A stretch of 64,000 nt of DNA from contig NZ_JAVLBN010000008.1 in NCBI RefSeq assembly GCF_031581065.1, forward strand, positions 9,576 to 73,575, in the 5' to 3' direction. Of the stretch, positions 7,726 to 16,021 are shown piece after piece; position 1 is the stretch's first letter; each line of letters begins with the position of its first letter. This DNA is from Salibacter sp031581065 (GTDB taxonomy: Bacteria; Bacteroidota; Bacteroidia; Flavobacteriales_G; Salibacteraceae). The notes below the pieces were generated by a model. The model was given only the letters and a program-made list of their open reading frames with translations, was not told the origin of the DNA and made no database searches. The translations under genes and the position numbers were made by a program.

Positions 7726-10615
7726 GGTCAATTATGGGTATTTTCAATATTATTAGTGTTCCCGATGAATCCTCATCTTTTAAATCGACAATTTCAATAT
7801 CGAGTCTTGTTTTGTACAAGACTGATAATGTGTCAACCCGCTCATTCATGATATCCATCGCTGCAGATTTATGGGTTGAATGTACTTGTTTTTTTGATGC
7901 TTCACTCAGTCCGATTCCATTATCTTCAACTCTACATACAAGGTATTCATTCTCGTTTTTCAATGTGACTTTTATTTTTCCTTTATAATCCACGTCTTTA
8001 AAGGCATGAATTACGGCATTCTCCACGAAGGGCTGAATTAATATTGGTGGGATCAATGTTTGACGTGGATCTACTCCTTCATCAATATTCAAATCAAAAT
8101 CAAACTTGTTTGGAAAACGTAACTGCTCTAATTGAACATACAGTTTCAATGCTTCAAGATCTGATTGAAGCGAAATAGCTGTTTGTCTTGAGTTTTCAAG
8201 GGTTTTACGCATTAATAATGCAAACTTACTGAGGTAATAATTGGCCTCTCGCTTTTCATTGCTATTGATGAAATGCTGAATACTATTCATCGAATTAAAG
8301 ATGAAATGCGGATTCATTTGCGAACGAAGAGCCTGCAGCTTGAGGTTATCAAGCTTTCTCTCTAATTTGGACTTCCTCTTAATTTTATTCACTCTAACCT
8401 GATAAAACGAAAACAGTATCAATACAACTAAACCTGTTCCTGATATTCTGAACCAGGTAGTTTGCCAAAAAGGTTTTTCTACTGTGAAACTGAATGATTT
8501 GGGTTCTTCATTCCAAACTCCGGTATTATTGGAACTCAACACTTTGAAAGTGTATCGCCCCGGTGGCAAATTGTTGTAAGTAGCCTCTCTTTTATCTGTA
8601 ACCGGAGACCACTCACTATACCCTTCAAGTTTTATTCGGTAGCGTACTTTCTCAGGGTTGGTCAATGATATACCATTGTACTGGAAACTGATTGTATTTT
8701 GATCATGAGGTAAATGAACTCCATTGATAATATTGGTGTCTTTGTAAAAAAGCTCAATATCTGTAATTTGAAGTTTTGGCTCTTTCCTGTTTTCCTGTAA
8801 CCTGGATGGATCTAAACGCATGAGTCCGTTTACGGTTCCCAGCCAAACATTTTGATTCTCATCTATGAATAAGCCATTGGCATTTGACTCAACACCAACA
8901 AACCCTTCATTAATTCCATAAGCTGCAAAATGGATCTGATCGAATTCATAATAATCCTCAAGGTTGATTTTGTTCACTCCCTGGTTTGAACCGATCCAAA
9001 GGTTATTAGACTCATCAATATCAAGCGTATATATAAGGTTTGAACTGAGCCCGTTTTCCGTACTATACCTTTTGGCTGTTCGGTTCTGAATGTCATAATG
9101 ATAGACACCATCAAATGAAGAAACCCACAAATTATTTTTAAAATCTCTTACAATAGCAATATGCTGAGAAAAGGGAATACCGGTGATTTCATTTCCATCT
9201 AACAACTCTCCATTTCTATAATGTAATAAACCTCCCTCAAAAGTTCCTATCCACAGGGTTGAATCCTCAGTGTTAACTATATCCCAAACATTGTATTTTT
9301 TAGTAGTATCTCTAAAAAGCCATCTTATACTATCCTTTTCAAACTTTGCTACTCCCGATCTACTCCCTATTAATGTTCCATAGCCATTAACATCCTGAAT
9401 ACTGTAAGCGGGAATTTGGCCGTTTTTGACTCGTTTGAAGACACCTTTCTCCCTAACAACAAAGCCATTCAGTGTTCCTATGAGCAGGCTATCTCCTTTT
9501 GCATGAATGCTCCTCACTCTATTGTTAGGCAATCCATGATAAACTGAGTAACCGGTAAAATTTCTTCCATTGTATTTATACACTCCTTCACTCTCAGTAG
9601 CTACCCATATATTCCCTCTTGAATCAGCCTCAATTCCATATATAAAATTACTCCTCAAACCATCTTTGTAGGAAAAGTGCTCAAACGCATTCCCTACAGA
9701 TTTATAAAGACCAAAATCAGTTCCCACCCATGTGTTATTTTCATAATCAGTAAAAAATGTTTTAACATGGTTGCTTCCGGGGTGATCATCGATCAACAAC
9801 AAACTCACCTTATCTCCTTTAATTTGATTGAGCCCCAACTCTGTAGATACCCACAAAACGTTTGAGTCTTTTTGTACAATATTGCTCACTGTACTGCCTA
9901 GCAAGCCGTTTACCACACCAAAGGTCTCGAGGCTCTCACCATCAGTTGTGCTGTGCAGCCCATGGTCAGATCCAAAATAGAGCTTATCCCCCACTATCTC
10001 AAATGCGTGAACCCTGGCTCTGAATTGACTGGAAAACGATACAGGTAAAAGGCTGTCATTCTCATTCACTTTTAACAGTCCACGGTCAGAGCCGACCCAA
10101 AGAGCATCTCTGTACCACGAACCCACCCGAAGTCTCATATCAGTGCCTGCGTGTATTGTATCAATCGGATTTTCACCATTCAAAACAGTAATTGAACCTG
10201 GGTGTATGATATAGGCGGCATCATTGACCAATACAATATCCCGTACTGCTAACTCGCTGAGGCCGTCATTAATATCAATGTTTATCGCTGAATCATTTAC
10301 AATTCGCGAAACACCTTTAGTTGTTCCTACCCAAATTGATTCTCCATCATTCTTGAGAACAGAAACATTGGAATGAATAATTTCATTTTTGAGTTGAGGA
10401 GTTTCAAAAGACAAGCCATCATACCTGGCAATTCCCGCATAACCACCAAGCCAAAGTGTTCCATCAGATGCTTGTGTCATGCTGTTCACCTTGATGAAAG
10501 GCAAGCCATCTTCAACATTGTACGATTTAAAATAATAGGATTGAGCTCTCAGGTTCAGGGAAAAGAACGAGAGCAAAAAAAGGATTGACAGATAATATTT
10601 TGGTCTATTGATCAG
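7697..10615 (-). CDS. Two-component propeller sensor histidine kinase (LytS-type)
   Basis: This 972-residue membrane kinase has a signal peptide (MINRPKYYLS... ending LRAQ). Two-component-regulator propeller repeats make up an extracytoplasmic sensor of about 600 residues (recurring units such as LWVGTDFGLYK and IWVATESEGVYK). A Y_Y_Y domain (NNLPPGRYTFKVLSSN), one transmembrane helix (near 715-735) and a His_kinase/HATPase module follow. The phospho-accepting His is in QMNPHFIFNSMNSIQ, the N box is PFVENAVIHAF and the G box is VEDNGIGL. There is no in-frame ATG or GTG: a stop lies just before ATT-CTG-ATC. I chose CTG at 10615 because it completes the signal peptide and overlaps the upstream TGA as CTGA. 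A TTG at 10576 would cut off the positively charged part. It partners with the LytTR regulator downstream. Confidence 0.9.
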   Translation of the reverse strand: MINRPKYYLSILFLLSFFSLNLRAQSYYFKSYNVEDGLPFIKVNSMTQASDGTLWLGGYAGIARYDGLSFETPQLKNEIIHSNVSVLKNDGESIWVGTTKGVSRIVNDSAINIDINDGLSELAVRDIVLVNDAAYIIHPGSITVLNGENPIDTIHAGTDMRLRVGSWYRDALWVGSDRGLLKVNENDSLLPVSFSSQFRARVHAFEIVGDKLYFGSDHGLHSTTDGESLETFGVVNGLLGSTVSNIVQKDSNVLWVSTELGLNQIKGDKVSLLLIDDHPGSNHVKTFFTDYENNTWVGTDFGLYKSVGNAFEHFSYKDGLRSNFIYGIEADSRGNIWVATESEGVYKYNGRNFTGYSVYHGLPNNRVRSIHAKGDSLLIGTLNGFVVREKGVFKRVKNGQIPAYSIQDVNGYGTLIGSRSGVAKFEKDSIRWLFRDTTKKYNVWDIVNTEDSTLWIGTFEGGLLHYRNGELLDGNEITGIPFSQHIAIVRDFKNNLWVSSFDGVYHYDIQNRTAKRYSTENGLSSNLIYTLDIDESNNLWIGSNQGVNKINLEDYYEFDQIHFAAYGINEGFVGVESNANGLFIDENQNVWLGTVNGLMRLDPSRLQENRKEPKLQITDIELFYKDTNIINGVHLPHDQNTISFQYNGISLTNPEKVRYRIKLEGYSEWSPVTDKREATYNNLPPGRYTFKVLSSNNTGVWNEEPKSFSFTVEKPFWQTTWFRISGTGLVVLILFSFYQVRVNKIKRKSKLERKLDNLKLQALRSQMNPHFIFNSMNSIQHFINSNEKREANYYLSKFALLMRKTLENSRQTAISLQSDLEALKLYVQLEQLRFPNKFDFDLNIDEGVDPRQTLIPPILIQPFVENAVIHAFKDVDYKGKIKVTLKNENEYLVCRVEDNGIGLSEASKKQVHSTHKSAAMDIMNERVDTLSVLYKTRLDIEIVDLKDEDSSGTLIILKIPIIDHENTDMYIS
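9964..9973 (+). repeat. GGTCAGANCC site 2
   Basis: Central base T. In the histidine-kinase gene, antisense to coding, read as Gly-Ser-Asp-His. Confidence 0.9.
10084..10093 (+). repeat. GGTCAGANCC site 3
   Basis: Central base G, 111 bp after the end of site 2 in the same kinase gene, read as Gly-Ser-Asp-Arg in another propeller repeat. Confidence 0.9.
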
Positions 10616-11121
10616 AATTTAGGCCTATTCAAAATTGCATCATAAATTACTGCATTTTTTATATCAAAGTCAATACCATCAAGAGGATGATTCTTTCGAG
10701 CATTTCTCCTTTTAGCCAATTTCAAAGCACTTTGCTGCTTGTGAAAGTCCATTTTCGTATCGGCCGATGCAATTTCTTTACGACTTCGTTGACGCAATTC
10801 TTCAGCTTTTTTGCTGACATCGTTATCTTTTACCAGTTCTGATAACGGTCTCCTCGAGTCGCTTACATTCGTTTGAGAACTCTCCATTGCCGGCTCGGGC
10901 TCCGGTTCTGATTGTTGATGAGTAACTGGCTCAGGCTTTCTTCGGTCATCCCGTTGCCCGCCATCAGGGTCGAGTTCGTCTAAAAAGTTGGTAATAAAAT
11001 CAGAGCCTGAGGATTTTTCATTCTCAGCCCCCTTTTTCTTCTTTTTTCCCAAAAACCCAAATATCAAGCTAATGGCGAGAAAAATGAGATAAAAATAATT
11101 GCTAATGTCTTCCATGATCAA
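10612..11121 (-). CDS. Small membrane-anchored protein with charged, helical tail
   Basis: This 169-residue protein has one N-terminal transmembrane helix (about residues 8-24, YFYLIFLAISLIFGFLG) followed by a Lys cluster (GKKKKKG). The long hydrophilic tail contains a Glu/Pro-rich stretch (about 60-85, EPEPEPAM) and a predicted helix rich in Lys, Arg and Glu. Positive charge after the helix suggests a cytoplasmic tail. It starts at ATGATCATG; the first ATG overlaps the upstream TGA by 4 bp. Its own TGA overlaps the CTG start of the kinase gene, so it sits mid-operon. I recognise no family. A structural or accessory role with the sensor system is an inference from position only. Confidence 0.8.
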   Translation of the reverse strand: MIMEDISNYFYLIFLAISLIFGFLGKKKKKGAENEKSSGSDFITNFLDELDPDGGQRDDRRKPEPVTHQQSEPEPEPAMESSQTNVSDSRRPLSELVKDNDVSKKAEELRQRSRKEIASADTKMDFHKQQSALKLAKRRNARKNHPLDGIDFDIKNAVIYDAILNRPKF

Positions 11122-11420
11122 TGTCTCCTAAACCAGCGCTTCCAAAAAGGCACTTTGCGTTTTCCTTTTTTCATTCTTTCAGATCGCCTTTTAGAGCGTT
11201 TCATCCGCTTTTTGGTTTCTTTACTTTGCAGTTCTCTATGCCGCTCTTTCAGCTCTTCACGGACTTCTTTTTGTTTTTCTTTTTTTTCCTTAGCCTTTTC
11301 TTCAGCGTACTTTTCTTTATCTTTTGGTATCTTCGTTTTCTTTTTATCCTGAGCCTGAACAGCTGTGGTTCCTGCCAATAAAAATAGCACAACTAACGTT
11401 TGTAAAAAGCGTTTTACCAT
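11118..11420 (-). CDS. Short secreted or periplasmic, strongly basic Lys/Arg/Glu protein
   Basis: This 100-residue protein begins with a clear signal peptide (residues 1-23, ending AVQAQ). The remainder is almost entirely Lys, Arg and Glu (EKAKEKKEKQKEVREELKE), which should form a single charged helix or coiled coil. It ends in a Trp/Arg/Lys cluster (VPFWKRWFRRH). It is the first gene of the operon leading to the histidine kinase and overlaps the next gene by ATGA. The low-complexity composition makes family assignment unreliable. The signal peptide and operon position argue that it is real. The divergent gene starts only 13 bp away, so its promoter must lie in that gene's coding region. Confidence 0.75.
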   Translation of the reverse strand: MVKRFLQTLVVLFLLAGTTAVQAQDKKKTKIPKDKEKYAEEKAKEKKEKQKEVREELKERHRELQSKETKKRMKRSKRRSERMKKGKRKVPFWKRWFRRH

Positions 11421-11433
11421 AAAAACATTTTTT

Positions 11434-11871
11434 ATGAAGTACGCAGGCTATGCGGTACGTGTTTGGTTAATAGCATTTATCCTGCTTTTCAGCCAAACCA
11501 AATGTAATAAAAACGAACAGAGTACGAACATACCTCGTGTTCGGGTTAACCTGAGAATCAATGTCAACAACCCTGCAAATTTTGATCTCCAGGCAACCGG
11601 AGGCTGGGAGTATTACTCGGGCGGAAGTCGTGGAATCCTGATTTACAGACAGGGTCCAAATGAATTCAATGCCTATGATCGTCATTCTCCTTACAAGCCT
11701 GATGATGGATGTCAGGTGTTTGTTGACTCAACAAATATTGCTGCTGAAGATCCGTGCAGCGGATCAAGGTTTTCAATTTATGACGGCTCTGTTCAAAAAG
11801 GACCTGCTACTCAACCGCTCAAGCAATACAAAACTAATTTTGACGGAACTTATCTGGATGTTTACAACTAA
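11434..11871 (+). CDS. Rieske-fold-like lipoprotein lacking most Fe-S ligands
   Basis: A 145-residue protein from ATG 11434 with a lipoprotein-type signal ending at Cys24 (LLFSQTKC). An in-frame upstream start at 11365 would overlap the divergent gene and bury the signal peptide, so it is rejected. The second half matches the Rieske layout seen in Bacteroidota lipoproteins: a first loop ending in DGC, a second loop PCSGSRFSIYDGS, then GPATQPLKQY. The canonical ligands are Cys-x-His in loop one and Cys-x-x-His in loop two. Here loop one reads D82-R-H84 and loop two reads D106-P-C108-S109, leaving only H84 in a ligand position. A 2Fe-2S cluster is therefore unlikely. The fold assignment is moderate; the function is unknown. 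Confidence 0.75.
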   Translation: MKYAGYAVRVWLIAFILLFSQTKCNKNEQSTNIPRVRVNLRINVNNPANFDLQATGGWEYYSGGSRGILIYRQGPNEFNAYDRHSPYKPDDGCQVFVDSTNIAAEDPCSGSRFSIYDGSVQKGPATQPLKQYKTNFDGTYLDVYN

Positions 11872-11872
11872 A

Positions 11873-11902
11873 AAAGGCCATCCAAAACCGGACGGCCTGT
11901 TT
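11873..11902. terminator. Bidirectional hairpin terminator
   Basis: An AAAAAAGGCC arm pairs with GGCCTGTTT across an ATCC/GGAC-containing stem. It lies between the convergent Rieske-like gene and the pyrophosphatase-YceI gene and has A/T tracts on both sides. Confidence 0.7.
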
Positions 11903-11921
11903 CAATGAAGATGTTTTGATT

Positions 11922-14690
11922 TTATTCCTGCATCTGCTGTGCTTCAGCATCAAAGTGAATGGTCACTTCTTTACCTAACATTCCGGGAGCTGGCTGATAA
12001 CCGAGATCGTAATCATTTCGGTCGATAGTCAACTCGCCTTCAAAGCCAGATACCATCAAGCCTTCTTTGTAGGGAGACTCCTCAACACCTGCAAAAGTAA
12101 ACGGAAGATCAACTTCACGAGTAACACCACGCATGCTCAATTCTCCGTGAGCTACATAACCAACAGCAGTTTTTTCAACATCACTTGAGCTAAACTTGAT
12201 CGTTGGGTATTTCTCAACATGAAAGAAATCCTCACCTCTCAAATGCTTATCGCGTTTTTCATTTCGTGTATTGATTGAAGCAGCATCAATCATGATATCG
12301 ATATTACTATTTCTTATATCACTTCCTACTTCAAAAGATCCGCTTACATCACCAAAGTTTCCTTTAGATGTTGACAACAGGTGCCTGATTTCAAAATCGA
12401 TGTATGTGTGATCACCATCAATTGCCCACAGGCCTGATACTTTAGAAAGATCTTTTGAAGCTTCTTTAGCTTCCATTTCTTTAATCTCTTCCTCGATGTA
12501 AGCCTCTTCACTGTTTGTGATTCCTTCACCGTGGGCTTCGCCTCCACCGTAAACCTGACCTAAGATTGGTGCAATTACCAGTCCGACAAGACATGTCAAC
12601 TTAATCAAAATATTCATTGACGGACCGGAAGTATCTTTAAATGGGTCGCCAACTGTATCACCTGTAACGGCTGCTTTGTGCGCTTCAGAACCTTTGTAAG
12701 TCATTTCCCCATCGATTTCAACTCCGGCTTCAAATGATTTTTTGGCGTTGTCCCATGCTCCACCGGCATTGTTTTGGAAAATTGCCCAAAGAACACCAGA
12801 AACAGCAACACCTGCCATGTAAGCACCAAGTGGCTCCGGACCCATAGCAAATCCAATTACAATCGGAATAAAAATTGTCATTGCTCCAGGGAGCATCATT
12901 TCGCGAAGAGCAGCCTGAGTTGAAATATCAACACATTTACCATACTCCGGTTGTGCTTTTGATTCCATAATACCAGGAATCTCTTTGAATTGTCTTCTAA
13001 CTTCTTTCACCATTTCCATGGCCGCTTTACCAACAGATTTCATAGCAAGAGCTGAAAATACCACAGGTACCATTCCACCAACGAAAAGCGCAGCGAGAAC
13101 ATTTGCTTTAAAAATGTTGATACCGTCAATTCCGGTAAATGTTACATAAGCTGCAAAAAGTCCTAAAGCGGTCAGAGCCGCAGATGCAATGGCAAAACCT
13201 TTACCAATTGCTGCAGTCGTGTTACCAACAGAATCCAGGATATCAGTTCGTGTTCTAACTTCTTCCGGTAATTCAGACATCTCGGCAATACCTCCGGCAT
13301 TATCCGCGATCGGACCAAAAGCATCAATTGCTAATTGCATTGCTGTTGTTGCCATCATTGCAGATGCTGCAATCGCAACTCCATAGAAACCTGCAAGTGT
13401 GTAAGCGCCCCAAATTGCACCGGCAAACAACAGAACTGATGAAAATGTGGAGATCATCCCCACGCCAAGACCAGCAATTATGTTTGTTGCCGCTCCTGTT
13501 GATGAGTTCTGAACGATACTCATAACAGGTTTTTTGCCGAGACCTGTGTAATATTCAGTGAAATATGAAATAGCTCCACCCACAACAAGACCTACTAAAA
13601 CAGCATAAAAAACATTCATGCTATCAACCTCTGAAACACCCATTCCAAAGAAGTTCATAGTTAGTGTATCGGGGAGCATCCAGGCGATAAGGAAATAAGC
13701 TGCTACAGCAGTTAAGATAATTGAAGACCAGTTACCGCGATTCAACGCAGCCTGAACCTCAGATTCTTTAGCATCATTACTCTTGATTTTGATGAACAGT
13801 GTTCCAATTATAGAAAAGATCAATCCTACACCTGCAATTGCTACGGGAAGTAAAATTGGGCCAATGCCATTAAAAGCATCGTTGATACTCCCTCCCATAT
13901 CGGTGATCACGTAATTACCGAGTACCATTGCAGCCAGCATTGTTGCCACGTAAGATCCAAAAAGATCAGCTCCCATACCGGCAACATCACCAACATTGTC
14001 ACCAACGTTATCAGCGATAGTAGCCGGATTTCGTGGATCGTCTTCAGGAATTCCGGCTTCAACTTTACCAACGAGATCGGCTCCAACATCAGCCGCTTTT
14101 GTGTAAATCCCTCCACCAACACGAGCGAATAACGCGATAGATTCTGCACCTAATGAAAATCCGGCAAGCGCCTCCAGTACAACCGTCATGTCGTGAGTGT
14201 TTGTCCACGTACCGCCCATGAACCAGGCAAATAGTATTGAGAACAAAAAGCTGAGTCCAAATACTGCCAACCCTGCTACACCAAGTCCCATAACAGTTCC
14301 GCCAGAAAACGAAACTTTCAATGCTTTAGGCAAACTAGTCCTGGCAGCCTGTGTGGTTCTCACATTGGCTGCAGTTGCAACACGCATTCCTATGTTTCCG
14401 GCTACTGCACTAAAAACTGCTCCAATCACAAACGCAACTACGATGAACCAATGCGTTGTGGGAACCAGAAAGGAAATGAGTCCGAGTAGAGCCCCGGCAA
14501 CAATCACAAAAATGGTCAGAACCCGATATTCAGCACTGAGGAAGGCGAGCGCTCCCTCTCTGATAAATGCTGCGAGTTCTTTCATTCGCGCCCCTCCTGA
14601 GTCCTGCTTATTGACCCATTTTCTCAAAAAGACCATGTAGATAAGCGCTACTACTCCAAAAAGCGGTAATAGGTATACTAGATTTTCCAT
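11922..14690 (-). CDS. hppA: Membrane-bound ion-translocating pyrophosphatase fused to a C-terminal YceI domain
   Basis: This 922-residue protein hydrolyses pyrophosphate and uses the energy to pump H+ or Na+ out of the cytoplasm. Residues 1 to about 730 are a complete M-PPase with about 16 hydrophobic helices. Signatures are DVGADLVGKVE, PEDDPRNPATIADNVGDN, DNAGGIAEMSELP and GDTVGDPFKDTSGPS. Ala in GNTTAAIGKG (not Lys) is typical of the K+-dependent subclass. After an acidic linker (about 730-752) comes a full YceI lipocalin-like domain to the C-terminus: WAIDGDHTYIDFEIRHL, then RDKHLRGEDFFHVEKYP, and ending in TIHFDAEAQQMQE. YceI proteins are normally separate, exported and isoprenoid-binding. 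M-PPase C-termini face the periplasm, so the fusion would place the YceI domain correctly. No frameshift or stop separates the parts. Confidence 0.95.
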   Translation of the reverse strand: MENLVYLLPLFGVVALIYMVFLRKWVNKQDSGGARMKELAAFIREGALAFLSAEYRVLTIFVIVAGALLGLISFLVPTTHWFIVVAFVIGAVFSAVAGNIGMRVATAANVRTTQAARTSLPKALKVSFSGGTVMGLGVAGLAVFGLSFLFSILFAWFMGGTWTNTHDMTVVLEALAGFSLGAESIALFARVGGGIYTKAADVGADLVGKVEAGIPEDDPRNPATIADNVGDNVGDVAGMGADLFGSYVATMLAAMVLGNYVITDMGGSINDAFNGIGPILLPVAIAGVGLIFSIIGTLFIKIKSNDAKESEVQAALNRGNWSSIILTAVAAYFLIAWMLPDTLTMNFFGMGVSEVDSMNVFYAVLVGLVVGGAISYFTEYYTGLGKKPVMSIVQNSSTGAATNIIAGLGVGMISTFSSVLLFAGAIWGAYTLAGFYGVAIAASAMMATTAMQLAIDAFGPIADNAGGIAEMSELPEEVRTRTDILDSVGNTTAAIGKGFAIASAALTALGLFAAYVTFTGIDGINIFKANVLAALFVGGMVPVVFSALAMKSVGKAAMEMVKEVRRQFKEIPGIMESKAQPEYGKCVDISTQAALREMMLPGAMTIFIPIVIGFAMGPEPLGAYMAGVAVSGVLWAIFQNNAGGAWDNAKKSFEAGVEIDGEMTYKGSEAHKAAVTGDTVGDPFKDTSGPSMNILIKLTCLVGLVIAPILGQVYGGGEAHGEGITNSEEAYIEEEIKEMEAKEASKDLSKVSGLWAIDGDHTYIDFEIRHLLSTSKGNFGDVSGSFEVGSDIRNSNIDIMIDAASINTRNEKRDKHLRGEDFFHVEKYPTIKFSSSDVEKTAVGYVAHGELSMRGVTREVDLPFTFAGVEESPYKEGLMVSGFEGELTIDRNDYDLGYQPAPGMLGKEVTIHFDAEAQQMQE
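14514..14523 (+). repeat. GGTCAGANCC site 4
   Basis: Central base A. In the pyrophosphatase-YceI gene, read as Arg-Val-Leu-Thr. Confidence 0.9.
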
Positions 14691-14802
14691 ATCATTTAAC
14701 TTTTGAAATAATGTTTATTTAATTAAAGGTTTAGGTTCTGAAAATTTCAAAAGTCTCAAATATAGAATAAAATAAAGAGATGCTTTTAGAACTGTTTTTA
14801 AA

Positions 14803-14836
14803 CGAAAAAAGGCTGAATCCATTAGGAAACAGCCTT
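14803..14836 (-). terminator. Rho-independent terminator upstream of the pyrophosphatase gene region
   Basis: AAGGCTG (14809-14815) pairs with CAGCCTT (14830-14836), and the minus-strand reading ends in a T run. It lies just downstream of the pdhB stop at 14864 and ends that transcript. Confidence 0.75.
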
Positions 14837-14863
14837 CATTTATCTAAATATTCTATTTTTACC

Positions 14864-15844
14864 TTAAATCAAGTACTTCGATTTTTTTGCTGCTTTCACA
14901 ACATCTTCAACTCCCGGAAGAGCTTCATCGATGAGTTCTTTAGCAAATGCAAATGGCGTATCAGCCTGTGTCAATCTGCGGATTGGAGCATCGAGATAAT
15001 CGAATGCCTGACTCTGAACGACATAAGAAATTTCAGTTGAAATTGAAGCCATCGGCCAGCTCTCTTCCAAAATCACGAGTCTATTCGTTTTCTTGATTGA
15101 CTGTATAATTGTTTCGTAGTCCAATGGTCGAATTGTTCTCAAATCGATCACCTCAGCACTAACGCCTTCTTTTTCGAGTTCTTCAGCCGCCTGGAGAGCC
15201 ACCTTCATGATTTTTCCAAAAGAAACGATTGTTACATCAGATCCTTCTTTCTTCACATCAGCTTTCCCGATCGGAACCAAATACTCGCTATCAGGCACTT
15301 CTCCTTTATCACCGTACATTTTCTCACTTTCCATGAAAACAATAGGGTCATCATCACGAATAGCTGACTTCAATAGTCCTTTAGCATCGTACGGATTACT
15401 CGGAGTAATCACTTTAAGACCCGGTATGTGGGCGTAAATTGATTCAAAAGCCTGCGAGTGTGTAGCAGCGAGCTGTCCTGCCTGCCCATTTGGACCTCTA
15501 AACACGATTGGCACATTGTACTGTCCACCACTCATTTGAAGCATTTTAGCAGCAGAGTTAATCACCTGATCGGCTGCGAGAATAGCAAAGTTCCAGGTCA
15601 TAAACTCGACAATTGGGCGCAATCCGTTCATTGCTGCTCCAACACCAATACCCGCAAAACCGAGTTCTGAAATTGGTGTATCGATGACTCTTTTAGAGCC
15701 AAATTCATCGAGCATACCTTGAGATGCTTTGTAAGCTCCGTTATATTCGGCTACTTCTTCACCCATGAGGAAGACGTTCTCGTCTTTTCTCATTTCCTCT
15801 GTCATGGCTTCTTTTATAGCCTCTCTGAATTGGATTTCTCTCAT
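14864..15844 (-). CDS. pdhB: Pyruvate dehydrogenase E1 component, beta subunit
   Basis: This 326-residue protein is the transketolase-like beta subunit of the alpha2-beta2 E1, which decarboxylates pyruvate and passes the acetyl group to lipoyl-E2. Typical features are REIQFREAIKEAM at the start, the GEEVAEYNGAYKASQGM loop that contacts thiamine diphosphate, and DTPISELGFAGIGVGAAMNG. EFMTWNFAILAADQVINSAA and the C-terminal domain (VIDLRTIRPLDYETI) follow. The start is the ATG at 15844; an upstream in-frame extension to 15898 adds 18 residues foreign to the family. The alpha subunit and E2 are not adjacent, so the complex is encoded at scattered loci. A branched-chain 2-oxoacid E1 beta is the alternative, but the N-terminal sequence favours pyruvate. 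Confidence 0.93.
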   Translation of the reverse strand: MREIQFREAIKEAMTEEMRKDENVFLMGEEVAEYNGAYKASQGMLDEFGSKRVIDTPISELGFAGIGVGAAMNGLRPIVEFMTWNFAILAADQVINSAAKMLQMSGGQYNVPIVFRGPNGQAGQLAATHSQAFESIYAHIPGLKVITPSNPYDAKGLLKSAIRDDDPIVFMESEKMYGDKGEVPDSEYLVPIGKADVKKEGSDVTIVSFGKIMKVALQAAEELEKEGVSAEVIDLRTIRPLDYETIIQSIKKTNRLVILEESWPMASISTEISYVVQSQAFDYLDAPIRRLTQADTPFAFAKELIDEALPGVEDVVKAAKKSKYLI

Positions 15845-15953
15845 TATTCGTAATATTTCAAGTGGCGCAAATGTAAAAAATAAACCCTTCAGCAACAATC
15901 TTGTTTAAACAAGTAAAGTAGTTCTTATGCATGCATACTTTTTATGGTGTCAG

Positions 15954-15985
15954 TTTTTAGACTGCGCTTAATTTGGTTAGTTTTG
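15954..15985 (+). promoter_or_regulatory. Putative Bacteroidota-type promoter for etfBA
   Basis: TTTTT (15954-15958) is followed after 19 bp by TAGTTTTG (15978-15985), matching the -33 / TAnnTTTG pattern of Bacteroidota. The start codon lies 36 bp downstream. Judged by pattern only. Confidence 0.4.
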
Positions 15986-16021
15986 TAATCGCTTTGATTT
16001 TTACCGTTAAAACAATTAACA

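Noticed and set aside
11365..11433. Longer N-terminus for the Rieske-like lipoprotein
   Set aside because: It would overlap the divergent gene and push the lipoprotein signal to the interior.
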